A stretch of DNA of 64,000 nucleotides from Hymenobacter caeli. Its GTDB lineage: Bacteria; Bacteroidota; Bacteroidia; Cytophagales; Hymenobacteraceae. Positions 53,637 through 62,357 of the stretch are shown in pieces (positions within the stretch are counted from its first letter, which is position 1; the number at the start of each line of letters is the position of its first letter). Location of the stretch: positions 62,001 to 126,000 of the forward strand of contig NZ_JABSNP010000010.1 in the NCBI RefSeq assembly GCF_013294115.1, given 5' to 3'. The notes below the pieces were generated by a model. It was not told where the DNA came from. It made no database searches and was given only the letters and a program-made list of their open reading frames with translations. Made by a program: the position numbers and the translations under genes.

Positions 53637-56189
53637 CTAGTGCTTGGCGTAACGCCGGTAAAACCAGCCCTTCAGCAGCTCCGCCGCCGCCACGTAGGCC
53701 CCCACGATGCCCAGCAGGGCCCCGTAGAGCGCCAACGGCAGCGGCACGAAGCCAAACACGCGGGCCAGGGGCGTGAGCGGCAGCACCAGCACGCCCAGCG
53801 CGACGCCGCCCGTGGCCAGGGCCAGCCAGCGGCCCGGCCGGGCGCGGTAAAACGCCCCGCGCGTGCGCACCACCAGCACAATGGTGGCCGCCGACAGCAC
53901 CGATTCGACGAACCAGCCCGTTTGAAACAGCCGCTCGCGGGCGTGGAACACCAGCAGCAACAGCCCAAAGCTCACGTAGTCGAACACGGAGCTGAGCAGC
54001 CCGAACGCCAGCATAAACCGCCGGATGAAGCCCAAGTCCCACTTGGTGGGGCCCGCCACGGCGCCGGGCTCCACGTTGTCCGAGCCGATGGTCATCTCGG
54101 GCAGGTCGGTGAGCAGGTTGGTGAGCAGCACCTGGGTGGGCAGCAGGGGCAAAAACGGCAGAAACAGCGAGGCCCCGGCCATGCTGAACATGTTGCCGAA
54201 GTTGGCGCTGGTGGCCATGAAAATGTATTTCATGGTGTTGGCAAACGTGCGGCGGCCCTCGCGCACGCCGTCGAGCAGCACGTCCAGGTTTTGCTCCAGC
54301 AGCACGATGTCGGCCGAATCCTTGGCCACGTCCACCGCCGAGTCCACCGAAATGCCCACGTCGGCCGCGTGCAGGGCGCTGGCGTCGTTGATGCCGTCGC
54401 CGAGGTAGCCCACCACAAACCCGGCCTGGCGCAGGGCCAGAATAATGCGCTCCTTCTGGTTGGGCTCGACTTCGGCAAACACCTGGGTGGCCACCACCCG
54501 CTGGCGCAGGGCCTCGGGGCTGAGCTGCCGCAGCTCCGCGCCGGTGAGCACCGCTGGGCTGCCCAGCCCCAGCCGCTCGGCCACGCTGGCCGCCACCAGG
54601 GCGTTGTCGCCGGTAATCATCTTGAGCTGAATGCCCAGGCCGGTGAGCGCGGCCAGCGTTTCGGCAATGCCGGCCTTGGGCGGGTCAAACAGGGTGATGA
54701 AGCCCAGAAACGTCATGCCCGTTTCGTCGGCTTTGGTGATGTCGCGCTGGCCGTTGGTGTTCTTCGTGGCCAGCCCCAGCGTGCGAAAACCCCGGCGGCT
54801 CAGGTCCTGGTAGGTTTGCTGGAGTCGGGCCAGGTGCGCGGCCAGGGGCTCCGGCGGGCCGGGGCCCACGGCCACGAACTGGCACACGTCGAGCACGTTT
54901 TGCAGGGCCCCCTTGGTGCTCATCACCAGCTGCCCGTCCAGCTCGGTGAGCAGGGTGAGGCGCTTGCGCAGGAAGTCGTAGGGCACCTCGTCCACCCGCG
55001 GGTAGGCCGACACGTCGGCGGGCTCGAAGGCCAGGATGGCCACGTCAATCGGGTTGCGGAAGCCCTGCTGGAGCTGGGCGTTGATTTTGGCCAGCAGCGC
55101 CGCCCGCGCCGAGGGCTGCCCGGCCGCGTCCATGATGCGGTCCACGCGCACGTTGCCGTCGGTGAGCGTCCCGGTTTTGTCGGCGCAGAGCACGTTCATG
55201 CTGCCAATGTTCTCGATGGCGCTCAGGCGCTTCACAATCACCTGCTTTTGCGCCATGCGCCGGGCCCCCTGGGCCAGGTTGATGCTGATGATGGCCGGCA
55301 GCAGCTGCGGCGTGAGGCCCACGGCAATGGCCAGCGAAAACAGCAGCGCGCTCAGCACCGGCTTGTGCAGTCCCACGTTGATGGCGAAAATCAAGAACAC
55401 CAGCACCAGCGTGATTTCCATCAGCAAGAAGCCGAACCGGCGGATGCCGCGCTCGAAGTCGGTTTCGGGCGCGGCCTGGCCAATGCGCTGGGCAATGCGG
55501 CCCAGCTCGGTGCGCTGGCCCGTGAGCACCACCACGGCCTGGCCGCTGCCGCTCACCACGCTGGCCCCCATGAACAGCGCGTTGGTGCGCCGGGCCAGCG
55601 GCGCGTCGGCGGGCACGCTGCCGGGCTGCTTTTCCACCGGGAAGGTTTCGCCGGTCAGCGTGGCCTCGTTCACGAATAACTCGTTGGCAGTTAGCAGGCA
55701 GCAGTCGGCCGCTACCAGGTGGCCCGCCTGCACGCGCACCACGTCGCCGGGCACGAGCTGCTCAGTAGGGATGGTGGTTTCCTGGCCGTCGCGCCACACC
55801 GTCGTTTTCATCGTCACGATGCCCTGCAAGTGCCGCATGGCGTTGGACGCGCTTTTCTCCTGCCAGAAGCCCAGCAGCCCGCTCACGGCAATGATGACGA
55901 AGATGATAACCGCGTCGGTGGTGTCGCGCAGGGCAAAGGAGAGCCCGGCCGCGGCCAATAAAATGAGCGAAATCGGGCTTTTGAACTGACTCAGGAACAG
56001 CCCAAGCGCCGACGTTTCGGCCGTGGCCCGCAGCTGGTTCGGCCCGGCCGCCTGGCGCGCCGCCGCCGCCTGCGCCGTGCTCAGGCCCGTGGCGGTGGTG
56101 CGCAGCTGGGCCAGCAGCGCAGCGGGCGGCAGGGCCCAGAAGGCGGCCCCGTTGGCCGGGGCAGCGGGGGGGGGAGCAAGGGTTGGCAT
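53637..56189 (-). CDS. mgtA: Magnesium-type P-ATPase (P-IIIB, MgtA/MgtB-like)
   Basis: An 850-residue P-type ATPase of the Mg2+-importing class. LTGET, the phosphorylation motif CADKTGTLTDG, MITGDN and YLGDGINDA (with the Ile and Ala variants typical of MgtA) are present, together with AVGLTPQLLPAIISINLAQG in membrane segment 4 and NLLTDLPEMTIGSDNVEP in segment 6. The ATG before PTLAPPPAAP is chosen. A promoter with a distal FNR-type palindrome lies upstream. No leader like the enterobacterial Mg2+ riboswitch is seen. Confidence 0.88.
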   Translation of the reverse strand: MPTLAPPPAAPANGAAFWALPPAALLAQLRTTATGLSTAQAAAARQAAGPNQLRATAETSALGLFLSQFKSPISLILLAAAGLSFALRDTTDAVIIFVIIAVSGLLGFWQEKSASNAMRHLQGIVTMKTTVWRDGQETTIPTEQLVPGDVVRVQAGHLVAADCCLLTANELFVNEATLTGETFPVEKQPGSVPADAPLARRTNALFMGASVVSGSGQAVVVLTGQRTELGRIAQRIGQAAPETDFERGIRRFGFLLMEITLVLVFLIFAINVGLHKPVLSALLFSLAIAVGLTPQLLPAIISINLAQGARRMAQKQVIVKRLSAIENIGSMNVLCADKTGTLTDGNVRVDRIMDAAGQPSARAALLAKINAQLQQGFRNPIDVAILAFEPADVSAYPRVDEVPYDFLRKRLTLLTELDGQLVMSTKGALQNVLDVCQFVAVGPGPPEPLAAHLARLQQTYQDLSRRGFRTLGLATKNTNGQRDITKADETGMTFLGFITLFDPPKAGIAETLAALTGLGIQLKMITGDNALVAASVAERLGLGSPAVLTGAELRQLSPEALRQRVVATQVFAEVEPNQKERIILALRQAGFVVGYLGDGINDASALHAADVGISVDSAVDVAKDSADIVLLEQNLDVLLDGVREGRRTFANTMKYIFMATSANFGNMFSMAGASLFLPFLPLLPTQVLLTNLLTDLPEMTIGSDNVEPGAVAGPTKWDLGFIRRFMLAFGLLSSVFDYVSFGLLLLVFHARERLFQTGWFVESVLSAATIVLVVRTRGAFYRARPGRWLALATGGVALGVLVLPLTPLARVFGFVPLPLALYGALLGIVGAYVAAAELLKGWFYRRYAKH

Positions 56190-56256
56190 TGCCAGACGGG
56201 GTTTTTGGGGAAAGCACTTGGTTTTTCCCAGGGGCGGTAGGGGCGGGGCAGCACCG

Positions 56257-56322
56257 CAAAGGTTCTCTCGCCGATTCCCGCTGCGCCCTAGCAAAGTGCA
56301 GGCCGGGCCATGATTTTGGTCA
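56257..56322 (-). promoter_or_regulatory. mgtA promoter with distal FNR-type site
   Basis: TGATTTTGGTCA (56311-56322) is perfect in both halves and centred 59.5 bp before the last base of AACCTTTG (reverse strand, 56264-56257). The nearer position has no clear palindrome. Confidence 0.6.
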
Positions 56323-56360
56323 GGTGCCGGGCGATGCCGGCCGGGCGAAAGGGGGTAAGC

Positions 56361-57962
56361 TCAAAACAAGCCCTTGTCCAGCTCCAGGCGCACCTCCTCC
56401 AAATCCAGCTCGTTCCCGAGCTTGCGCAGCACTTCCTCGCTGGTGCGCTCTTTTTGCTGTAGTTCCTGCAGCACGCCGCGCTCGAATCTAATTAGCTCTT
56501 CCTGAAGTAATTGTGACTTGGTAAAGGGCTTTTCGCGCAGGTCGTAGGCGTGGCGGCCTTTGAGGGCGGTTGTCCAGCTGCGCAGCAGGCCCAGGCGCAG
56601 GCCGTAGCTGGCTTTCATGCGTTGCAGCACCTCGGCGGGCACCCAGTTGGCCGTGGCGGGGCGGTCCAGGTACGCCAGGATGCGCAGCGCCAGCTGCGTG
56701 CGCACGTGCACTTCTTCGCGCCCGGCCTGGGGGTTGGGCCGGATGCCCAGCCAGCGAATAAGCGGCCCCAGGCTGAGGCCCTGCACCACCAGCGTGCAAA
56801 AAATGACCACGAAGGTGATGAGCAGAATCACGTCGCGGTGCGGAAACGGCCGGCCGGGGGCCAGGCTGAGGGGCAGGGCCAGCGCGGCGGCCAGCGAGAG
56901 CACGCCGCGCATGCCGGTCCAGGCCACCACGCTCACCAGGGCCAGCGGCGGCACGGGCTCGGCGGCCTGAATGTCGGCGCTCAGCCAGCGGGGCGCGTAG
57001 GCGCTGGGGTACCACCACAGCAGCCGGGCCACCACCACGGCCAGGCTGATGAGCAGCCCATAGCCCAGCACCGCCCACAGCAAGCTGGGCGCAATGCCGT
57101 GCAAGAGCGCGGGCAGCTCCAGGCCCATCAGCATAAATACCAGGCAGTTGAGCATAAACACGGTAGCGCCCCACACGGCCTCGCTGCGCAGCCGGGCCTG
57201 GGGCCCCAGCGTAACCTGCCGCCCCAGAAACAACCCCACCGTGACCACCGCCAGCACCGCTGACACGTGCAGCTCCTCGGCCGCGAGGTAGGCGAGGTAG
57301 GGCGTCAAAAACGTGAGGCTGGTGCCCACCACGGGGCTGCTGGTGAGGCGGTGCACGTGCAGCACGAGCCAGCCCACGGCCAGGCCCACGCCCACGCCGG
57401 CGGCCGCCGCCCACACCAGCTGCAGGCTGGCCTGCCACAGCACGAAGTGGCCCGTGGCCACGGCGGCCACGGCGCAGCGGTAGGCAATGAGCCCGGTCGC
57501 GTCGTTGACCAGGCTTTCGCCCTCGATAATGGCCGTGACGCGGCGCGGCAGCCCCAGCCCCTGCGTGATGGCGGCGGCCGCCACGGCATCGGGCGGCGAC
57601 ACGATGGCCCCGAGCAAAAACGCCGCCGGCCAGCCGAAGCCCGGCAGCAGGTAGTGCGCTACCCCGGCCACCAGCCCGGTCGTAAACAGCACGCAGCCCA
57701 GCGCCAGCAGCCCAATGGGCCGCCGGGCCGCCTTAAAGTCGGGCCACGACGTGCTCCCGGCGGCCGCGTACAGCAGCGGCGGCAGAAACAGCAGAAACAC
57801 CAAATCGGGCGCCAGCTCGACCCGGGGCCCGCCCGGCAGCAGCCCCAGCCCCGTGCCCACCAGCATCAGCAAGATGGGGTAGGGCAGCCGGCTGCGCTCG
57901 GCCAGCTCGGCCACGGCCGTGGCCACGGCCAGCAGGGCAATCAGAAGTTCGAGGTTGTGCAT
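56361..57962 (-). CDS. Na+/H+ antiporter, CPA1 (NhaP) type
   Basis: A 533-residue monovalent cation/proton antiporter: 12 or so membrane helices (to about residue 400), the ion-site ND in EGESLVNDATGL, SPPDAVAAAAI, and GMRGVLSLAAALALPL, followed by a cytoplasmic helical tail. The tail ends with Glu/Lys-rich stretches. It would move Na+ or K+ against H+ across the inner membrane. A weaker operator pair lies between it and the divergent small gene. Confidence 0.87.
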   Translation of the reverse strand: MHNLELLIALLAVATAVAELAERSRLPYPILLMLVGTGLGLLPGGPRVELAPDLVFLLFLPPLLYAAAGSTSWPDFKAARRPIGLLALGCVLFTTGLVAGVAHYLLPGFGWPAAFLLGAIVSPPDAVAAAAITQGLGLPRRVTAIIEGESLVNDATGLIAYRCAVAAVATGHFVLWQASLQLVWAAAAGVGVGLAVGWLVLHVHRLTSSPVVGTSLTFLTPYLAYLAAEELHVSAVLAVVTVGLFLGRQVTLGPQARLRSEAVWGATVFMLNCLVFMLMGLELPALLHGIAPSLLWAVLGYGLLISLAVVVARLLWWYPSAYAPRWLSADIQAAEPVPPLALVSVVAWTGMRGVLSLAAALALPLSLAPGRPFPHRDVILLITFVVIFCTLVVQGLSLGPLIRWLGIRPNPQAGREEVHVRTQLALRILAYLDRPATANWVPAEVLQRMKASYGLRLGLLRSWTTALKGRHAYDLREKPFTKSQLLQEELIRFERGVLQELQQKERTSEEVLRKLGNELDLEEVRLELDKGLF

Positions 57963-58077
57963 GGGGGCCGCCCTCCCGGCGGTTGGCTTAAAGCAAAGTG
58001 GGGCAAGCCGGCGCCGCCGCGGCGCGCTGCTGGGGTGCCGCCGTCACAATCCGCACCCTTATCATAACCGGCCGCAT

Positions 58078-58110
58078 GAGTTTAATCAACTGAAAACGTG
58101 ATTTTTGACA
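58078..58110. promoter_or_regulatory. Weaker CRP/FNR-type pair between antiporter and small gene
   Basis: TGAGTTTAATCA (58078-58089) and TGATTTTTGACA (58099-58110), each one mismatch from the operator pattern, lie 21 bp apart between divergent genes. A -7 box is less clear on either side than in the other cases. Confidence 0.45.
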
Positions 58111-58197
58111 GCGCCCACGGGGGCTTGCCAGCGTTACTTGGGGTAGCCGGGCGGAGGCCGCCTTCCGCTCGGCTACCCACGCTAAAACCCCTGCGCC

Positions 58198-58515
58198 ATG
58201 CCCTTTATTTCGTTTAGCAATGAGCCGCACTCGCCCCGCCTCAACGTGGCCCACCTCGTGAGCCTGGAGCTGCTGACCGGGGCCGGCCCCCTGCCGGCCG
58301 TTCGCATTCGCGCCTCACGGCCCGAAGCCGATTTAACGATTGAGTTTGCCACCCTGGCGGAGGCGCAGGCCCTCATTGCGGCCATTGTGGCGTACAGCGC
58401 CCAGGGCGCGGCGGCGGCCCCCGAGCTGCTGGCCCCGGCCGGGGCGAAGCCCAGGCTACTCGCCTTCGCCCACTTCGAAGCCGACGAGCCCTACGAGCCG
58501 GGAGAGGCCAGCTAG
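58198..58515 (+). CDS. Small protein of unknown function
   Basis: A 105-residue soluble acidic protein (MPFISFSNEPHSPRLNVAHL...). Residues 15-65 could form a small alpha/beta unit, and the tail is rich in Glu and Pro. No family is recognised. It is divergent from the antiporter and convergent with the Usp gene, 14 bases apart. The ATG is the first codon of the frame after the operator pair. Confidence 0.55.
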   Translation: MPFISFSNEPHSPRLNVAHLVSLELLTGAGPLPAVRIRASRPEADLTIEFATLAEAQALIAAIVAYSAQGAAAAPELLAPAGAKPRLLAFAHFEADEPYEPGEAS

Positions 58516-58529
58516 CCAGCCACGCCCGC

Positions 58530-59360
58530 CTAGTTGGTGGGCAGCACCAGCACCGGCACCGGGCTGTGGCGCAGCACCTGCGCCGTAACGCTGCGGTGAA
58601 ACAGCCCCCCCAGAAACGAGTGGGGCCGGGCCAGCAGCACCAGCAGCTGGGCTTGCAGCTCGCTGGCCATCAGCAAAATGCCATCGGCCGGTGATGCGTC
58701 GCGCACCTCGTGCAGGCTGCGGCTGGTGAGGGGCCCAAACAGCCGCGTGCGGCGCACCGACTCCAGGGCCACGTTGCCCCGGGAGGGGCCGTGCGTCTGG
58801 GTGGCCACGTGCACCACCGAGGTAGTGGGCCGCAAGGCCAGCAGCAGGCTGCCCAGCGCCAGGGAAGGCGGCGTGAGCCAGAACGACTGGCCATCGGCGG
58901 CCACCAGCACGCGGCGCGGCAGCTCGGTTTCGGGGCAGCCCTCGGGCACCACCAGCAGCGGGTGGCGCACGCTGCGCAAAATCGACACCGTGCGGTGCGG
59001 AATGAGCCGGCCCAGCAGCGAGTGCGGCTGCTCGCGGCCCAGCGCCAGCAGCAGCGGCTGGTGGCGCTGCACGGCCCCGCGCACGGCCGCGTCCAGGGTA
59101 TCGAGCGAGAGCTCGGCGTCGGCGGTGAGGGGCAGCTTTTCGGCTTGCTGGCACAGGTTGGCGCGCAGCTGCCGGCGGGCGGCCAGCTGGGTAGTGGTGG
59201 TGGCCAGCACCGTTTCGGGCTCAATTAAGGCACTGACGTTCAGGAAGACGTGCAGCAGCACCAGGCGGCCGTCCAGGCACGCGGCCAGGCGGGTGGTGTA
59301 GGTGAGCGCCGCATCGGCCGCCCCCGACAAATCGGTGAGCACTACAAAGGCTGGTTTCAT
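58530..59360 (-). CDS. Universal stress protein, tandem UspA domains
   Basis: A 276-residue two-domain Usp (MKPAFVVLTDLSGAADAALT...). The second half starts near ELPRRVLVAADGQSF and the shared block ARPHSFLGGLFHRSVTAQVL ends it. It is more divergent from the other three in the middle. A possible -7 box GACTTTTA and degenerate half-sites occur upstream, but below the standard of the other promoters. Confidence 0.83.
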   Translation of the reverse strand: MKPAFVVLTDLSGAADAALTYTTRLAACLDGRLVLLHVFLNVSALIEPETVLATTTTQLAARRQLRANLCQQAEKLPLTADAELSLDTLDAAVRGAVQRHQPLLLALGREQPHSLLGRLIPHRTVSILRSVRHPLLVVPEGCPETELPRRVLVAADGQSFWLTPPSLALGSLLLALRPTTSVVHVATQTHGPSRGNVALESVRRTRLFGPLTSRSLHEVRDASPADGILLMASELQAQLLVLLARPHSFLGGLFHRSVTAQVLRHSPVPVLVLPTN

Positions 59361-59551
59361 ACTAAAGAGCGGCCGCCACCAGCAGCAACAACCGCCCGCA
59401 CCGGGCCGCAGGCAGCCCGCAGCCGTAAAAGTCGGCCCTACTGCCCGCCGCCGCAATGATGAATGAACCCCCATTGTCTGATTTATTGCGCAACCGCTTG
59501 TGGCGCAAAGCAGGCCGCGGGGGAGTGACCGGGCGCGCTGGTCCGCGCCCC

Positions 59552-60613
59552 CTACCAGGGCGTATGCCGCAGCTTGTCGGGCTCCAGCAGCCGGATGGTC
59601 CTGGCCGTCAGCTCCAGTAAGCCCGCCTGCTTGAACTCCCGAATGGCGCGAATGAGCGACTCCGGCGCGGTGCCTACCAGGGCGGCCATGTCTTCGCGCG
59701 CCAGCTCAATAGCCGTGGCCGCAGTGCCGCCCGCCTGCGCGTGCAGGCGCAGCAGCGCATCGGCCACGCGCCGCCGCACCGAGTGGTAGGCCATGTCGAG
59801 CAGCTGCTGCTCGCGCTCGCTCACCCGCCCCGCCAGCAGGCGCATAAACTGCGGGCCCACCTCGGCATGGTGCAGCAGCTGGGTGAAGTCTTCGGCTGAG
59901 ATGTAGATGAGCTCCGAGTCGTCGATGGCCACGGCCGAGTCGCGGTGGGGCGTGTGCTCGAGCAGGGGCAGGTAGCCCAGAAACTCGCCGGGCCCGTAGA
60001 GGCCGGTAATCAGCTCCTTACCTTCGGTGTCGGTTTTCAGCGTTTTGAGGCGGCCGGCCTGCACAAAGTAGGCCCGCGTGGCCTCGTCGCCTTCGAGATA
60101 CACATCCTGGCGGCGGCGCACGGCGTGGGCCTTGCGGTGGCCGGCGAGGTGGTCGAGGCGGGCGGTGGCGCGGGCATCCTCCACAAACTCGCCCAGCCCA
60201 CCGGGGGCCGCCAGGTCGTGGCCGGCCTGCAAGTGGCGGAAGCGGTCGAGCCGGCCCGCAATGGCCCCCAGCAGCTCGTCGTCGGCCAGGGGCGGCGCGA
60301 GGTAGTCGTCGGCCCCCAGCGCCATGGCCCGGCGCTGGCCGGCGTGGTCAGGCCCGCTGGCCAGCAGCAGAAAAGGCACGCCCGCCAGGCGCGGGTGCTG
60401 GGTAAAATGCGCCAGCACGGCGTAGCCATCGAGCCCCGGCAGCCCGGGCAGCCCCACGGCGCACAGTACCAAATCGGGGAGGTGGGCCAGCGCCAGGGCC
60501 AAGCCGGCCGGGCCGGTGGGCGCGGTGTGCACGCCGTAGCCGGCCAGCTCCAGCAGGGCGGCCAGGCGCTCCCGGTCAGCCGGGTCATCGGCCAGCAGTA
60601 GAATCGTTTTCAT
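59552..60613 (-). CDS. Receiver-CRP regulator paralogue with dead receiver
   Basis: A 353-residue paralogue of the receiver-CRP regulator at 52.4-53.5 kb, aligned along its length. The receiver has lost its chemistry: the phospho-acceptor Asp is Ala52 (LCAVGLPGLPG), the switch Thr is Ala, the conserved Lys is Pro (LAPPLAD), and the acidic cluster is reduced to ADD. The nucleotide-fold (GPGEFLGYLPL) and helix-turn-helix (APESLIRAI) remain, with the same E-x3-R spacing. It may bind the same operators independent of phosphorylation, or sense a ligand. The ATG before KTILLLADD is chosen. No adjacent kinase. Confidence 0.85.
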   Translation of the reverse strand: MKTILLLADDPADRERLAALLELAGYGVHTAPTGPAGLALALAHLPDLVLCAVGLPGLPGLDGYAVLAHFTQHPRLAGVPFLLLASGPDHAGQRRAMALGADDYLAPPLADDELLGAIAGRLDRFRHLQAGHDLAAPGGLGEFVEDARATARLDHLAGHRKAHAVRRRQDVYLEGDEATRAYFVQAGRLKTLKTDTEGKELITGLYGPGEFLGYLPLLEHTPHRDSAVAIDDSELIYISAEDFTQLLHHAEVGPQFMRLLAGRVSEREQQLLDMAYHSVRRRVADALLRLHAQAGGTAATAIELAREDMAALVGTAPESLIRAIREFKQAGLLELTARTIRLLEPDKLRHTPW

Positions 60614-60770
60614 AGGAAGGCCGCGTGAAAACGGCCGGGCTGCCGAGCAGCCTGGCTGAACGTAAGCGGCGGTAGGAGAGATAGTCAATATCGGCCTAAT
60701 AAGCTGATAATAAATTTTTTATCTCGCTGAGATAAATCATAGGAATAACCGCTGCCCCGCGCTACCGGCC

Positions 60771-60836
60771 TGACAATAGTCAGCCCGCCGGGCTGACTAC
60801 GCTCATGGTGCCCGCCCCGCCTGGCCCGCACCTTTG
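60771..60836 (+). promoter_or_regulatory. Nitroreductase promoter with tandem CRP/FNR-type operators
   Basis: TGACAATAGTCA (60771-60782) is perfect, and TGACTACGCTCA (60794-60805), with one changed base, lies 23 bp on. The second is centred 36.5 bp and the first 59.5 bp before the last base of CACCTTTG (60829-60836). Confidence 0.75.
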
Positions 60837-60891
60837 CCAGCGCCCGCCCCCGCCAACTGCTGAGGTGGGTTTACCTAATTCCCTTCCCGCC

Positions 60892-62058
60892 ATGACCCGC
60901 AGACACTTTTGGCCGGCCGTTGGGGGCGTGCTGCTCACTACCGGCGGCCTCGCCTACCTGGCCACCGACCCGCCCCAAACCACCCGACCCCCGGCGCCGC
61001 CCGCCGGCCCGGTGACCTTGCTGCCCGACGAACGCGAAATTCTGCGCCTGGCCGCGCTGGCCCCCAGCGGCCACAACACCCAGCCCTGGCGCGTGACGCG
61101 CCAGGGGCCCTTCCGGTGGACCATCGGCTGCGACCGCACCCGCTGGCTGGCGGCCGTGGACCCCACCCAGCGCGAAACCATCCTCTCCATGGGGGCCTTC
61201 CTGCAAAACCTGGAATCCGCCGCCAACCACCTCGGCTACGCTTGCCGCTGGCAGCTGCTGGCCAACACCAACCAGGCCGCCGACCTGATGGACGTAACCC
61301 TGACCAAGACCGCCGGCCTCCCCGCCGCCGACATCACCGGCCTGCTGCGCCGCCGCACCGTGCGCACCGGCTTCCGCAGCGAGCCGCTGGCCCCGGCCGA
61401 CGTGCGCGCCCTGACGGCGGGGGAGCCCGGCTACCACTTCTTCCGCCGCGACTCGCCCCAGGGCCAGTGGCTGGACGCCCAGACCCTGGCCGCCAACCGC
61501 CAGCAAACCTACCGCGACGCGGCCGAGCAGGAGCTGAGCCGCTGGGTGCGGTTTTCGGACCAGGAGGCCGCCCGGCACCGCGACGGCCTCACGCCCGCCA
61601 GCATGGAAATTGGCGGCGTGGCCGGGTGGTGGGTGCGGCACTTTTACACCCCGGCCACGGTGATGAAGGCGAGCTTTCGGGAAGCCGGGCTGGCAAACGT
61701 GGCCGAGCAGGTGGGCCAGTCGGGCGGCTGGCTGGTGCTCACCAGCGCCGACCGCGCCACCCTCACGCTGCTCGACACCGGCCGGCGGGTGCAGCGCCTG
61801 TGGGTGCAGGTGCGGGGCCACGGCATCGCCCTGCACCCCATGACGCAGATTCTGGAGGAAGCCCCCTTCGCCCAGCAGGTAAACGGGGCCCTGGGCCTGG
61901 CCGCGCCCGTGCAGTTCCTGCTGCGCTGCGGCTACGTGGATGCCTACCCCGAGCCCGTGGCCGAGCGCCGCCCGGTGGACTGGTTCGTGCAAAACGGCGG
62001 GGTGGCGGAGGATGTGGCGCAGGCCGGGGCCCTGCCGCTTGAAAACCGGCGGGCTTAG
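60892..62058 (+). CDS. Acg-like nitroreductase family protein
   Basis: A 388-residue FMN-dependent nitroreductase-like protein of the Acg type. APSGHNTQPWRV is the flavin-binding block, RRRTVRTGFRSEPL and QSGGWLVLTS are further family marks. The N terminus MTRRHFWPAVGGVLLTTGG resembles a Tat signal (paired Arg), so the enzyme may be exported or anchored. Acg (Rv2032) belongs to the DosR dormancy regulon of mycobacteria. The frame is open further upstream, but the ATG before TRRHFW is chosen. Confidence 0.75.
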   Translation: MTRRHFWPAVGGVLLTTGGLAYLATDPPQTTRPPAPPAGPVTLLPDEREILRLAALAPSGHNTQPWRVTRQGPFRWTIGCDRTRWLAAVDPTQRETILSMGAFLQNLESAANHLGYACRWQLLANTNQAADLMDVTLTKTAGLPAADITGLLRRRTVRTGFRSEPLAPADVRALTAGEPGYHFFRRDSPQGQWLDAQTLAANRQQTYRDAAEQELSRWVRFSDQEAARHRDGLTPASMEIGGVAGWWVRHFYTPATVMKASFREAGLANVAEQVGQSGGWLVLTSADRATLTLLDTGRRVQRLWVQVRGHGIALHPMTQILEEAPFAQQVNGALGLAAPVQFLLRCGYVDAYPEPVAERRPVDWFVQNGGVAEDVAQAGALPLENRRA

Positions 62059-62082
62059 CGCGGTTTCCAAGCAGACGCGCTT

Positions 62083-62159
62083 AGTTAAAAGTTAAAAAAA
62101 CCGAGGGTTAAAATGCTTTTAAACTGCATTTTAACCCTCGGTTTTTTTAACTTTTAACT
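62083..62159. terminator. Perfect 34-bp stem-loop with T-runs in both directions
   Basis: Arms 62083-62116 and 62126-62159 are perfect 34-base inverted copies with a nine-base loop. The stem contains a T-run on each strand near its base (GGTTTTTTTAAC), so it can act as a bidirectional terminator between the nitroreductase gene and the convergent DUF6544-like gene. Confidence 0.75.
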
Positions 62160-62160
62160 C

Positions 62161-62332
62161 TTTTAAAGCGGTTTTCAGGTTCGTGTACGGTCCGGTCCGC
62201 CGGCCTTTTCAGCCGGCCGACCGGTTGACCAACCGCCACTTATTTTCCGTAGCGACAATCGGTCGGCCGGCTGAAAAAGCCGGCGGACCGGCAGCAGCCA
62301 AACCGTACATCGACCTGAGAACTGCTCTAAAA
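62161..62332. repeat. Composite palindromic element with REP pair, copy 9
   Basis: Outer arms (AAAGCGGTTTTCAGGT...GTACGGT and its complement) enclose two inverted REP cores. It is the inner part of the 30.5-kb element in the opposite orientation, without the 57-bp outer arms. Confidence 0.88.
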
Positions 62333-62357
62333 TACGTGCATCGGTGTGAAATGCGCT

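Noticed and set aside
60728..60739. TGAGATAAATCA upstream of the second receiver-CRP gene as an operator
   Set aside because: One mismatch, and no -7-like box at 36.5 or 58.5 bp on the side of the gene.
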